Assembly (NCBI RefSeq): GCF_905220565.1
Contig: NC_059422.1
Coordinates: 880,501 to 944,500 of the forward strand
Origin: Melitaea cinxia
Lineage: Eukaryota; Arthropoda; Insecta; Lepidoptera; Nymphalidae
Reading direction: 5' to 3'
DNA length: 64,000 nucleotides
A program made the position numbers and the translations under genes. This document shows, piece by piece, positions 33,532 to 44,358 of the stretch. The notes beneath the pieces are model-generated. The model saw nothing but the letters and a program-made list of their open reading frames with translations, did no database searches and had not been told where the DNA came from. Position 1 is the first letter of the stretch, and the number at the start of each line of letters is the position of its first letter.

Positions 33532-33560
33532 TCGCCGCCATTTTAATTTCCGCCATCTTG
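33517..33560 (+). promoter_or_regulatory. Cluster of three GCCGCCAT (Pho/YY1-type) motifs
   Basis: GCCGCCATTTTG (33517), GCCGCCATTTTA (33534) and CCGCCATCTTG (33550), about 17 bp apart. The same core occurs in the tandem array at 11.9-12.4 kb, so it may be repeat-derived. Confidence 0.35.
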
Positions 33561-35476
33561 TCTCTTGCATGTTACATAATCTTTATTTCGCTTCTGATAT
33601 GAATTAGCTTCACAAGTTTTTTTTCTAATATTTTTTATAAATAGCCAACTGTTTATAATCAATTTTATTTTATAGCTATGAACTATTTTCAATTTAATTA
33701 TAGTTTTTAGACTGTAGTCTAGATTTTTACTTAAAAAACACAAAGAATTGATGGAATTTTATTTCATTTTATACTTTTTTTGGTATAAACTATAACGTGA
33801 AATAAATTTAAACAATTCTGGTGCAAAGAATGTAAAAACAAGTATTTCTATTATCAGTGCAAAATATAAGTATAAATATCCTTATCTGTGAACACGAAAG
33901 TTCCAAAAATACTAAAAAAGTTTTTTATAAAATATCACCTCTCGTTTTTGTTTACAATATAATTTGTTTTATTACCTATTAACTATTAATAAAATTAAAT
34001 TCGAACATAATTATGAACCAAATTAACCCTATAATTAATAAATTTTGTCACCTTTGAAATTTATTTCCGATTTTTGAATTGACTTAAACTTACGTTATAT
34101 ATAAAAAATAATATAGATATATATCCTGGTATACCTTTTCTAAACGTCGATATGTTACCAGTGACATAGTCCGTGGTCGGAACGAAATTCCTAAGACCTC
34201 ACAGTACAGAGAGAGAGAGACCTAAGAGTCAGAGTCAAAATCTATAAGACAAGGAATGCCAAAGCCTATACGACGTCCTACATTATCACGTTAGCAAACG
34301 TTAATTGAAATATTAATAGCGTTGTTTCGCAAAAAACCGTATCGTCGTGACGTATCGCAAGCACGACGACTAAGTATCACCCCCCCTCGAATGCTACATT
34401 GACAACAAAAGAAAGAGCAATAATTAAATGATAGTTAATTACTTGCATAAAAAAATATAGAACCTTCTTTTCTCCGCCCTTTTTGGATTGAATTTGAAAT
34501 CGCTCTTAAATTATATGTTGCATATTTTTAAAAAAATACGAATCAGAAATATTTTGGTAACTACTAAACGGAGATTGCACATCTACGAGGCGCTTAGGAC
34601 GTATATCGAAACGCCTTAGTCAGTCTTTTATTTTAAATGTTAACCATATTTTTTAGGTCCTGTGTTCCCACTATAAAAAATCAGCAACTTACGCGTCAAA
34701 AGAACAAGCAGGTTTTAGTTATGCTAATATGCGATCCTTGTAAGGCCTAAACAAAATGAGGCGATTTTCTAATTCTTTTGGTCACAAAGTCGAAATAAAT
34801 GGTAGTATCAATCAACTTGATATGTGATTAACATAATCATCGAATAATCAATATAATAAAACGTTAGATTTCATGTGATATTTATTACAACATTTTCCCG
34901 TTTTGGTTTGTTGATTAAGAATATCATCAAAATTAAGTAAATGATTTTAACTAATTTCATTAAACCTTTGAAGCCCTGTTCTCTCCATCGTTCATTCCAT
35001 TTACCTACTAACTACTTGGCTTAGGATTTTATAGATGAGTTAGAATGTGAAGCGTGAATATCATAATATCATTCAGTATTAACAAAACTTATAATTATAG
35101 AACTAGATTTAACAATCCAAATCCTGTCCTATCCAGTTTTGTAAGAAGTACAATATGTTGCACAACAATTGCCATGTGATAGAATGATTTGCTATTATAC
35201 TTTGGTCTGGCTAAACATTATTATTATTTAATACACTGAGAATTTTTTCCGTGCACAGCAAATAAATATAATCATTAGGATATCTTGAACAATATCAATT
35301 TGTTACTTTATTTAGCTTGCAAATATTGACGATGGATTTGGCGGCAAAATAATTCTAGTGTACTCTTTGTGATTTACGAGACTAACGCCATCTATCGGTG
35401 TTGAATGACAGCATGTTTTAAAAAATGCTGACATGGCGTTTATGTGTTCTGTTTTAATTTTTTTTATTTGTTCATA
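33561..35476 (+). other. Gad1 5' flank or first intron
   Basis: No repeats recognised. 34140-34400 is GC-richer (CGTCGTGACGTATCGC with a CRE half-site) and may hold a promoter or a 5' UTR exon. A TATATAAAAAA box-like sequence lies at about 34098. The final 35 bases before 35477 are a T-rich tract ending in CATAG, a strong splice acceptor, so the first Gad1 exon is likely in this stretch or further left. Confidence 0.35.
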
Positions 35477-35486
35477 GGGTGACAGG

Positions 35487-35553
35487 ATGGCATCCCTTTC
35501 AGGACAAAGCACTCCCAGGCTGACCTCTGGCGTCGGCAACTTGTACTACGACT
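35487..35553 (+). CDS. Gad1: Gad1 coding exon 1 (start codon)
   Basis: ATG at 35487 in AGGATGG context, with an in-frame TAG at 35475, so this is the first possible start. It encodes residues 1-22 plus one base: MASLSGQSTPRL, then TSGVGNLYYD. The N-terminus is variable in the family. The exon ends ACT|GTGAGT. It has a strong upstream acceptor (CATAG at 35477), so transcription likely starts in an untranslated exon further left. Downstream intron: 35554-49926. Confidence 0.88.
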
Positions 35554-35832
35554 GTGAGTATCTTCTCATATTTTTAGTTGATTTATCTGCCAACTTTGAA
35601 ATACGCTACAGTTTGAAAATATGTTACCATTACTTTTCTCAAACGTTAACCCAACGAAAAACCAAACAAACTAGCTTTTATAAAATTTCAAGAAATTGAA
35701 CTCCATCCAGTATAATTCAATACGAGATCGTTAAAACAACCTTTTTTATATAAGTTACAGTCCCAACATTAGGTACGTTTATCAAAATTATCGACAAGTT
35801 TTTTAAGAGAATGTATAAACTATATATTTATA

Positions 35833-36375
35833 CTAGCTGTGCCCGCGGCTTCGCTCGCGTTGAAATCAGTGTGTCACAAAGTTTTCCTGGTAAACCTCCA
35901 GTGAAACTATCATCAAAATCGGCTTAGCCGTTCCGTAAACCTTCCTCTTGAAGCCTTCTCTCCATTGGTGAAACCGCATGGAAATCCGTTCAGTAGATTT
36001 TGAGGGAGTCGATCACATATACTTTTGGGGACTTTGTTTTGTAATACCTGTTACTACAACTGTTACCCGCGACTACGTTCGCATGGTTATGAAGATATGC
36101 GTTACTATTAAGATGTTTAACGCAAATTATTTTTTTAAATAACCTATCAGGCGAACTTATAGCTGCTGTATATGTTTCATACATACTATCATCCCCATTT
36201 AAACCCCCTTAGCGGTGGAATATTACAAAATCCGTTCTTAGCTAAATTCTACTGACTATAATCTACATCCCTGCCAAATTTCGTCTTTATCCATCCTGGA
36301 CGGATGGGACCATCCAGCGGTTTTTGAGTTCTCGTGATGAGTGAGTCAGTGACCTTTCTCTTTTGTATATATAGA
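35833..36375 (-). mobile_element. Helitron-like element in Gad1 intron 1
   Basis: On the minus strand it begins A|TCTATATATACAAAAGAG (36375) and ends GCGGGCACAGCTAG|T (35833). Homologous to 17522-18129. Confidence 0.65.
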
Positions 36376-36495
36376 TTACGATGTATTATTTGGACACTTC
36401 CTCGCCATCTATAGAGCATACATTTTAAATTTCAAGTCTCTTACCTTAATAACATAGGACTTTCATACAAACTTCCAACTCCCGTTTTATCCCAT

Positions 36496-38109
36496 CCATA
36501 TCTCAATAAACATTTTACTTCTTCTGTCACTATAGACAGTGCGACTAAAGCCGATACCCTTAGTCATCTTTCTGCCATTGAAACTCCTGACTCTTCGTCA
36601 ACTTTTACCTTCACACAATTGACTGAATGTGATGTTAAGAAGAGCATATTAGCTGTTAGTTCTAATGCAGTGGGCTTCGATAACATCAGCCGTAATATGA
36701 TCATTCCTATAATAGACTCAGTCCTTCCTTTCATAACCCATATTTTCAACGAATCCCTAAGTTCCAATACATTTCCTACTAGCTGGAAAGACGCTCAAAT
36801 CATTCCCCTACCTAAAAAACCGAATTCCTCTACGCTTTCCGATCTTCGCCCGATAGCCATTCTCCCTTTCCTGTCCAAAGTTTTAGAGCGTCTTGTCCAT
36901 CAACTGCTAACTTTATTTCTTTCTTCCAATGATCTCCTAAATCCTTGTCAGTCCGGTTTCCGTAAAGGTCATAGTACGGCAACGGCCCTTGTGAAAATCA
37001 CTGACGACATTAGACGGGCAATGGACGGTCAGAATCTCACCGTGTTGACCTTGCTGGACTTTAGCAATGCGTTTAACGCGGTGGATTTTGATTTACTGCT
37101 GGCTGTTTTGTGCTCACTTAACATATCTCCATCAGCAATTGATTGGTTTCATAGTTACTTGTTTGGTCGTCGGCAGCGCGTTCGTGTCCAGGATTCATAT
37201 TCAGACTGGTCTAACGTTAATGCTGTCGTTCCGCAAGGTGGCGTGTTGTCCCCGCTCTTATTTTCGATCTTCATAATTTCAATAACTCTCCGCATATCTT
37301 CTCTCTACCACTTGTATGTCGATGATCTTCAAATTTATTCTCACGCTAAGTTGACAGATCTACCTACATCAATAAGCAATTTAAATAATGACTTGAAAAA
37401 CATATATAGATGGAGTAACTTCTACGGATTAAACATTAATCCCTCAAAATGTCAAGTCATTATTATCGTTAGTCCTAAGCTTGTTTGTCGAATAGATTGG
37501 TCACTTATACCACCAGTCGTTTATAACAACGTCGTAATCAGTTACAGCGACAAAGTCAAAAACCTCGGAATTATCTTCGATAGACATCTTTCTTGGGCAC
37601 CTCAGCTGAGTGAGATGAGCCGTAAACTATTTCCAGCTATCGGATCACTGCGACGACTGCAATATTTCCTCCCTTTGCCTACCAAAATTACGTTAGCACA
37701 GTCACTCCTTCTACCAATTCTTGACTATGCTGACACTTGCTATCTTGATCTTAAAGAGGAGCAATTAAATAAGCTTGAGCGCCTTCAAAATCTTTGCATA
37801 CGGTTCATATTTGGTCTTCGCAAATATGACCACGTTTCCGAATTTCGCGATTGTCTCAAGTGGCTTCCGATTTGCTTTCGCAGGAATACTCACATACTCT
37901 CGCTACTATATTGTATACTTTTTCATTCTGATACACCTCTGTACCTTAAGGAGCGTTTCAAGTATCTTTGTAATACACCCGAACGCACCCTTAGATCTGA
38001 GTCTACTTTGATGCTCGAAACTCCAGCTCACATTACTTCTTTTTACTCCAATTCTTTTTCAGTTAAAGCTGTTCGACTTTGGAACGCTCTACCTCTTCCT
38101 ATAAAATAA
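36496..38109 (+). pseudogene. LINE ORF2 reverse transcriptase with premature stop
   Basis: Open from the 5' truncation point to a TAA at 38107-38109. Motifs: DLRPIAILPFLSKVLERLV, SGFRKGHSTATALVKI, LTLLDFSNAFNAVDFDLLL (motif A), VVPQGGVLSPLLFSIFI (motif B) and LYVDDLQIY (motif C, YVDD rather than the family YADD). The C-terminal block LPIRLRRNSHILSLLY of the 3.6-kb relative is seen here as LPICFRRNTHILSLLY. After the stop the frame continues with FKKYLKAHYLSL, so a nonsense change removes only about 20 residues. The endonuclease domain is absent. Confidence 0.85.
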
Positions 38110-38289
38110 GCCCAATACCTGTCTTGCTTTAAAAAATACCTCAAGGCGCACTATTTGTCACTTATTACGTCATTATTGTGTTTTTTTTTAATCTCTGCAT
38201 AACATAATGTAGGAGTACTGCTTCACTTGTATTTTGTATTCTATGCTTTTATCCATATTATGTGTATTTCGTTTATATGTAGGTATAGT

Positions 38290-38425
38290 ATTTTTATGCG
38301 TATGTATATATATGTGTATGTATGTATGTGTATATATATATATGTGTATATATATATATGTTTGTATGTATGTATCTATGTATGTATGTATTGTTCTGTA
38401 TATGTATGTGTATTTGTACTCGATA
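38290..38425 (+). repeat. TATG/TATA low-complexity tract in LINE 3' UTR
   Basis: Alternating TATGTATG and TATATATA. It creates long false ORFs on both strands. A comparable tract is in the LINE end at 60740-60900. Confidence 0.85.
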
Positions 38426-39129
38426 GTTGATATTGTTCTACGTGACACTAATTGTCACTTCTCTGTGTACACTTCCCTACCGCTTTTTCACTACGCTGTG
38501 TCCTATATGCCCAAAGGTTGTCTGGAAGAGATCGCTACTCTAGCAATAAGACCGCCTTTGTACACTGTTTTTTTTTTTTTATTTGTAATATGTTATTGTG
38601 TTGATCGTTGTTGTGTACAATAAAGAGTATCTATCTATCTATCTATCCCCTTATGGGTCGAGTTTCGTAAAATCCGTTCTCAGCGGATATTTACGCCCTA
38701 TAAGGAACCTATCTGCAAAATTTCAAGTTTGTAGCTGTTATATTTTCGGAGATTTCGTGATGAGTGGGTCAACCTACCATCCCCCGTTTTAACCCCAAAA
38801 GGCATTTGATTTCTAAAGATACACTATTTGGATACCTTCTCACCATCTATAGAGCATACATTTTAAATTTCAAGTCTCTTAATTCAAAAACATAGGACTT
38901 TCATACAAACTTCCAACCCCCGTTTTACCACCTTAGGGGTCGAGTTTCGTAAAATCCGTTCTTAGCGGATGCCTACGACTTATGAGGAGCCTATCAGCCA
39001 AATTTCAAGTTTGTAGGTGTTATAGTTTCGGAGATTTCATGATGAGTGAGTGACCTTTCGCTTTTATATATATAATAGATAGATATACATCACTATATAG
39101 ATTGTTAGTAATTTTTTGCAATAGTTATT

Positions 39130-39454
39130 ACTGGCCTGTAACTTGTTCCGCGTGAAATTATAAAAAAAGTTATTGTTTAGTTCGCAGAGTTATAAAATAA
39201 ATAAAGTTCTAAAATAAAAGTAACCTAAGTTACTCCTTATAACATCAGCTATCTGCCAGTAAAAGTAACGTCCAAATCGGTCCAGCCGACCGAGATCAGC
39301 CGGAACAAACAAACAGACAGACAGACAGACGGACAAAAATTGTAAAAAATGTTATTTTGATATATGTACCGTGTATACATCCATATGCATTTAGTAAAAA
39401 GCGGTTATTTTTAATATTACAAACAGACACTCTAATTTTATTTATTTGTATAGA
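39130..39454 (-). mobile_element. Helitron-like element, minus
   Basis: Relative of 3053-3354: AGTAAAAAGCGGTTATTTTT, CAGACAGACAGACAGACGG and AAGTAACCTAAGTTACTCC. The 5' TC is near 39454; the 3' end is degenerate. Confidence 0.5.
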
Positions 39455-39956
39455 TTATTGAGCGAATTTTTAGGATGAAATGAATTCAATTTGATCTTTC
39501 CTTTAGACGTTGTTGAACGACACTAATATGTGATTAGCTATAAGAACACATAACATAAAATGGTCTGAGACGCGTCTTTCGATTTTCTAGCTAGTGCTAA
39601 AAATGTCCTAATGCCAAAAAATGACTTACGTTGTATAAAACCATAGTATGTCATATTTTTCTCTCTGAATTGACATACCGAAGTATCTTTTTATAGTTAT
39701 AATAGAATGTTTATCTACCCTCCGAACCACGCGTAATTTCCTCCCCATCCGGTCTCCAGACGGCGAGATAAGCTGACGCGATTATGATGTAACTCGACAC
39801 TAGCTTTCGGGTTATCGACACTTATAAATCATTGGTGTTTTAATTAAAGTTTAGGAGTGTTTGTTATCTGCAAAATATACAAAGAAAAAACTATTTAATC
39901 ACAAAACTAGTAATCGGTTGTGTAGGTGTCAGCGATCGCGGATCCGATTTACGCTC
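39455..39956. other. Non-coding intron stretch
   Basis: No repeat or exon recognised. Confidence 0.4.
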
Positions 39957-40290
39957 GTAGCAGATATTCCGCGCTTCAGCCTGTAATATACGACTATTAG
40001 GCATAGGCCTCTTTCCCCATGTTGGGGAAGGATCAGAGCTTATCCCACCACGCTGCTCCAATGCGTGTTGGCGGATATATTTCCTACTATGAGTAACGAT
40101 CGCTATCAGGCGTAGATGACCGGGACCGATGGCTTAACGTGCTCTCTGAGGCACGGTGGGGAGACCCACAAGGACTCCACAAACATCCAGACCACGGCAA
40201 ATACCTGTATGGCCAATACAAATGTTTGTCATGTGCGGGGATCGAACCCGCAACCGCCAGCGCAACAGGCACATCCAACGCGGCGTAGCA
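39957..40290 (-). mobile_element. S1 tRNA-related SINE, full length
   Basis: Best copy. On the minus strand the head carries GTTGCGCTGGCGGTTGCGGG, then TTCGATCCCCGC. GGTTCGATCCC (40238-40248) is a good RNA polymerase III B box. The body has GTCCTTGTGGGTCTCCCCAC, and the 3' end is TATTACAGGCTGAAGCGC. It lacks a folded tRNA body, so it is not a tRNA gene. A short inverted S1 piece follows at 40400-40436. Confidence 0.7.
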
Positions 40291-40440
40291 GATATTTGTA
40301 TTTCTACAAATATTGTTTCTAGTCTTTGTGTCTGTTATTCTGGGTTTCCACCGTGCATCACCAGCACATAAAGTGCTCGATCAGATGTTAATGGACACCC
40401 GATAGCGATCGTTACTCATAGTAGGAAATATGTAAAACCC

Positions 40441-40904
40441 GCAGTAGCAGTGTGTTGGGTTAAGCATACCCTTTTTTTGGATAAAAGATGGAGTAAAAGA
40501 CAGCCTGTCAGTGGGATGTTACACAATTAATCAATACATTTACAAAGTTTAAGCATCCGATTCTGTGCATGAGAGATGTTTTGGAAAGCGAATCACTGAA
40601 GTGGTCATAAAAGCAAAAGAAGCGAAAACAATTTTTTTTTGTATGGCTCTATTATTTTAGGTTTCTGTTTTTTGTTACATTCCAATCGATAATTAAAATC
40701 CAGATTTATATTTTCTTACTTTACTGCCTTTTACAAAAACACAATTACTAGCTAATTCAAAATCAAGGATTATAATTAATGAAGTCTTTGACACTTTAAA
40801 ACAACAATTAATCACAGCTGTGAATGCATTATAGGGGCGGTGTGCGTCACCATCAATTAGCGGAAACGGCTTATGTTTTTCTTTTTTCTTTTGACAATTT
40901 AATT
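40441..40904. other. Non-coding intron stretch
   Basis: No supported feature. The minus-strand ORF at 40693-40983 runs into an S1 copy and lacks domain features. Confidence 0.4.
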
Positions 40905-41105
40905 GATTCAATCTGTAACATCCCACTGCTGGGCAAAGGACTCTTTCTCCATTTAGCGTAAGAGTAGGAACTAAATCCACCACACTGCTTCACTGTAGGT
41001 TACTGGATATATTACCTACTCCGAACCATTGCGATCAGGAGTCTATGATAACAACTAGGTACAAAAGCTTAATCTGCTCTCCGGGGCACAAGGATCAGAC
41101 CAGAT
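40905..41105 (-). mobile_element. Diverged S1 SINE
   Basis: AATCTGTAACATCCCACTGC, GGGCAAAGGACTCTTTCTCC, then TGCTCTCCGGGGCAC. Many substitutions, so an old copy. Confidence 0.55.
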
Positions 41106-41160
41106 GGGTACCAAATATTTGGACATACACGATATCATGTATTTGGCTGAAGTAATATAT

Positions 41161-41669
41161 TCTAATACATAAAATTCTCGTGTCACGGTGTTTATTACTA
41201 AACTCCTCCGAAACGGCTAGATCGATTTTTATGAAATTTTATGTGCATATCGAGTAGGTTTGAGAATCATCATCATCATCACAGCAGCCTTTCGCAGTCC
41301 ACTACTGGACATAGGCCTCCACAAGTTCACGCCAAAAATAGTGTGAACTCATGTGTGTCATGTGTTGAGAATCGGCCAACATTTATTTTTCATACCCCTG
41401 AATGGTAACCAATCCCTAAATTTATTTTTTTAATTTTATTACAATTTTTTTTTAAATTTTTATTTTATTAAAATTTAGCATTAAAAATACATATAACTTC
41501 AAATTTTCACCTTTCTACAATCAACCGCTGTTTTTTAATCGCGTTTGGCGGCACAACGTTTGCGGGGTCAGCTACTCTATACAATAATTAGCCTCAATCT
41601 TTAGGCTATATAATAATTTAGTGCCTTTTTTCTCAAATAAACGCGGTCGAAACCGCCGGGCCCAGCTAG
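41161..41669 (+). mobile_element. Helitron-like element with nested S2 fragment
   Basis: TCTAATACATAAAATTCTCG at the 5' end; GGTCGAAACCGCCGGGCCCAG, then CTAG|T at the 3' end. Internal text (CTCCTCCGAAACGGCTAGAT) matches 43718-43929 in reverse. Interrupted by S2 at 41269. Confidence 0.6.
41269..41364 (-). mobile_element. 5'-truncated S2 with 9-bp target duplication
   Basis: 96 bp: (ATC)n then ACAGCAGCCTTTCGCAGTCC to AACTCATGTGTGTCATGTG, flanked by TTGAGAATC at 41260-41268 and 41365-41373. Only the tail-proximal end is present, typical of target-primed reverse transcription. Confidence 0.8.
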
Positions 41670-42853
41670 TGTAATATAAACTAATTATTTGTCAAAAATA
41701 AAATAATAGAGAACCTAATTTATCATGAGTTTCACAATAAATCGTAACATAATATGAAACAATTACTCTGGGGTCGTAAAGACCGCGAGGGGAGTTGATC
41801 CGACTCGCGGTAATGACCGGGTTTAGTTCGAATCCCTTATTTGTGAGCGTCGTCTTGATACAGGAGTGATGTATGTTGATTGAGTTTTTTTATGAGATTT
41901 TATTTGTTATCTTAAATATAAAGTATGTACAAATACTTAAAAATCAATTTCTGTTTACCCTTTCTTTTGTAGTGGTATAAAAGTTCAAATTACGCCCGTA
42001 GCTGCACTCGTATTTATAAACCTATTTCTTAATTAGTCTCTTTTTATCATAAATATACAATGTTCATACTAATAAATACTCTGTATAGGATAATACAACC
42101 GGCTGTAAAACAGTATGAAGGATTAATATATTAACTTGATACTCCTTTAGAATATTTTATTATCTACTAAATTGATTGTTTCAAAAAAAAAATAGTAATA
42201 ATTAAACGCCTTGTCATGTAAATATTTTCAGTGATTTGTCTCGGATTTAAGTTTTTAGAGTTATTCGTAGTTTTAACTTATACTCCATACGAATAGACCA
42301 GAAATTAGAGGTAAGTTGATTATTGAGTAAGGCCGTTAATTTTGCAATAATGTAATTTTCTAATTAAATAAAATACCGGCTAAGTGCTAGCCGGACTCGC
42401 GTACCGAGGGTTTCGTACAAACAAAATTATTCACAATATTTTTATTATATGATGTAACTAAAATTTTTTGCATTTGTTTTTGAGAAAAATTGTAAAAATA
42501 ATTAAAATGAATATGAATAGTGCATGTACTAAAAGTTTATTTCAATGCCAATTCCATTTAGAGAACCATAAAAATGATATCACTCAGAAATGAATATAAC
42601 ATCGCTTCTTTACAAGTACAATAGATAACAGAGAAAAACTCTTAAAAAAAAATCTATTTCGTTCTAAATCCACATGATCCCAGTCTATCAATCCTCGCTA
42701 GGGACAGGACGGCCTAATACCGCAAGGGGCCCGTCTGATACCAACGGAATTTGCGGGTTAGTTCGGCTGTTCAAGTTGAGTATTTTATAAATACGTTTCG
42801 GAGGAGGCTTGAGATGTATGTTTATAGACTTTTGCGTGATTGTCATGAGTTTT
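41670..42853. other. Non-coding intron stretch
   Basis: Nothing recognisable apart from moderately GC-rich unique DNA at 41765-41860 and 42685-42780. Confidence 0.4.
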
Positions 42854-43061
42854 TAACCGACTACAAAAAAGGGTAAGTAAGAGGTGGTTCTCTATTTGCC
42901 TTGTTTTTTATTTGTTATCTCATAACTTTTTATTGGGTAAGCCGATTTTAGTTATTCTTCTTTATTTGAAAGGTATATTTTGAAGATAAAACATGTTTTC
43001 AGTTTTTGAAGGATATTTTTTTCTTAGAGTTTTACATTGCTTTTTTACATTGTTTTGAATA
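42854..43061 (-). mobile_element. G-family fragment, minus
   Basis: TTTTAACCGACTACAAAAAA, AGAGGTGGTTCTC and CATAACTTTTTATTGGGTAA. It runs head to head into a plus-oriented G copy. Confidence 0.55.
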
Positions 43062-43605
43062 ACTGTGTTTCCTTGTAAACGAAAAAATTTCACTTCGATT
43101 ACATCAACAAGTAATACCAACGTATGTAGACGAAAAAATAGTCAAGTAAATAGGCATTATTAGAAATCATTCAAAAAGTACTCAACAGATCAGCAGCTTG
43201 AGATAAAAAAAAACTCAAAATCGGTATACCCAGTTAAAAGTTACTAACTGAGGTAGGGCACAGCAGGAATTTCCTGCTCAAAATATGGAGCAGCCCGACT
43301 GGGGTAGTACCTCGACCTTACAGAAGATCACAGCTAAATAATACTGTTTTCAAGCAGTATTGTGTTCCTGTTGGAGAGTTAGGTGACCAGAGCTCCTCCG
43401 ACTGGGGATTAGGTCGGCAACGCGCTTGCGATGCTTCTGGCGTTGCAGGTGTCTATAAGCTACGGTAATCGCTTACCATCAGGTGAGCCGTACGCTTGTT
43501 TGCCGACCTAGTGATATAAGAAAAATTAAAAAAAGTTATGAGGTGCACACAAAAATATAGTTGTATAAGAACTTCCTCCTTTTTTGCAGTCTGTTAAAAT
43601 TTCTA
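43062..43605 (+). mobile_element. G-family element with nested S3
   Basis: TGTGTTTCCTTGTAAACG, ATTACATCAACAAGTAATAC, then (after the S3 copy) GAGGTGCACAC and ACTTCCTCCTTTTTTGCAG. Confidence 0.6.
43244..43530 (+). mobile_element. S3 SINE-like element, full length, with 8-bp duplication
   Basis: CTGAGGTAGGGCACAGCAGG to GACCTAGTGATATAAG plus an A-rich tail, flanked by AAAAGTTA at 43236-43243 and 43531-43538 inside a G element. Confidence 0.75.
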
Positions 43606-43717
43606 AGAAGATAAAAAAATATTACTGCGTCTTGTGTCATTACGTGATAATGTATGTTTATCCATTATATTTATCGTCAGGGTAAGACTTTTCTAATATG
43701 TTTCTTTTATATATAAA

Positions 43718-43929
43718 CTAGCTGACCTCGCAAACATTGTTTTGCCATATATCTTTCTAACCCCGTCACCCCCCCCCCCCGTCTTATAACTTAGGACTAT
43801 GAAAAATAGATGTCGGCCGATTCTCAGACCTACCCGATATGCACACAAAATTTCATAAAAATCGGTCCAGCCGTTTTGGAGGACTTTGATGACAAACACC
43901 GCGACACGAGAATTTTATATATAAGAAGA
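43718..43929 (-). mobile_element. Helitron-like element, minus
   Basis: 5' A|TCTTCTTATATATAAAATTC (43929), 3' ...GCGAGGTCAGCTAG|T (43718). Contains a C10 run at about 43769. Confidence 0.6.
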
Positions 43930-44156
43930 TTATTTTGTCTAATTACGGTAGAAATGTTAAAAGAGAGTTGCATCTTTTTGTGACGTAGAAATTAACTATT
44001 ATAAAATTTCTGGGATCTCAAAATGACGTTTTAAGTTGATAAACAGAATTAATTACAAAAGACTAGCGACCTCGGTCCGTCCCTATTTCTTACACGACAA
44101 GTAATCACCAACATATCACATACACCTTCTCCGAAACACGCAGCATGTATAGTATA

Positions 44157-44358
44157 CTAGCGACCCACCCCGGCTTCGCACGGTTGCAAAAACTACCAGC
44201 AGTCCTCTACTATATTATACATGTATGATACATATAAACCTTCCTCTTCAATTACTCTATCTATTAAGAAAAACCGCATCAAAATCCGTTGCGTAGTTTT
44301 AAAGATTTAAGCATACATAGGGATAGAGATAGCGACTTTGTTTTATACTATGTAGTGA
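44157..44358 (-). mobile_element. Helitron-like element (GGGTGCGAAG family)
   Basis: 5' TCACTACATAGTATAAAACA at 44358; 3' CGTGCGAAGCCGGGGTGGGT, then CGCTAG|T at 44157. Confidence 0.6.

Larger units (their letters stand above)
36494..38649 (+). mobile_element. 5'-truncated LINE with (TATC)n tail in Gad1 intron 1
   Basis: Inserted between TATCCC (36488-36493) and TATCCC (38644-38649). It carries an almost intact RT frame and a 3' UTR with a TATG/TATA-rich tract. The conserved hairpin end (GGTTGTCTGGAAGAGATCGC, then TAGCAATAAGACCGCC) and AATAAAGAG(TATC)n follow. Same family as the LINE at 3606-5938. Confidence 0.85.
36376..39079 (-). mobile_element. Helitron-like unit split by a LINE
   Basis: 36376-36493 and 38650-39079 form one minus-strand element (5' TCTATTATATATATAAAAGC at 39079) interrupted by the LINE. 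It includes an internal duplication: the GAGCATACATTTTAAATTTC block occurs in both parts. It abuts the element ending at 36375, as at 17521/17522. Confidence 0.6.

Noticed and set aside
38188..38623. Long ORFs on both strands
   Set aside because: They come from TATG/TATA low-complexity sequence in a LINE 3' UTR.
40230..40290. tRNA gene suggested by a good B box
   Set aside because: It is the head of a dispersed S1 SINE; no cloverleaf or A box/acceptor pairing is visible.
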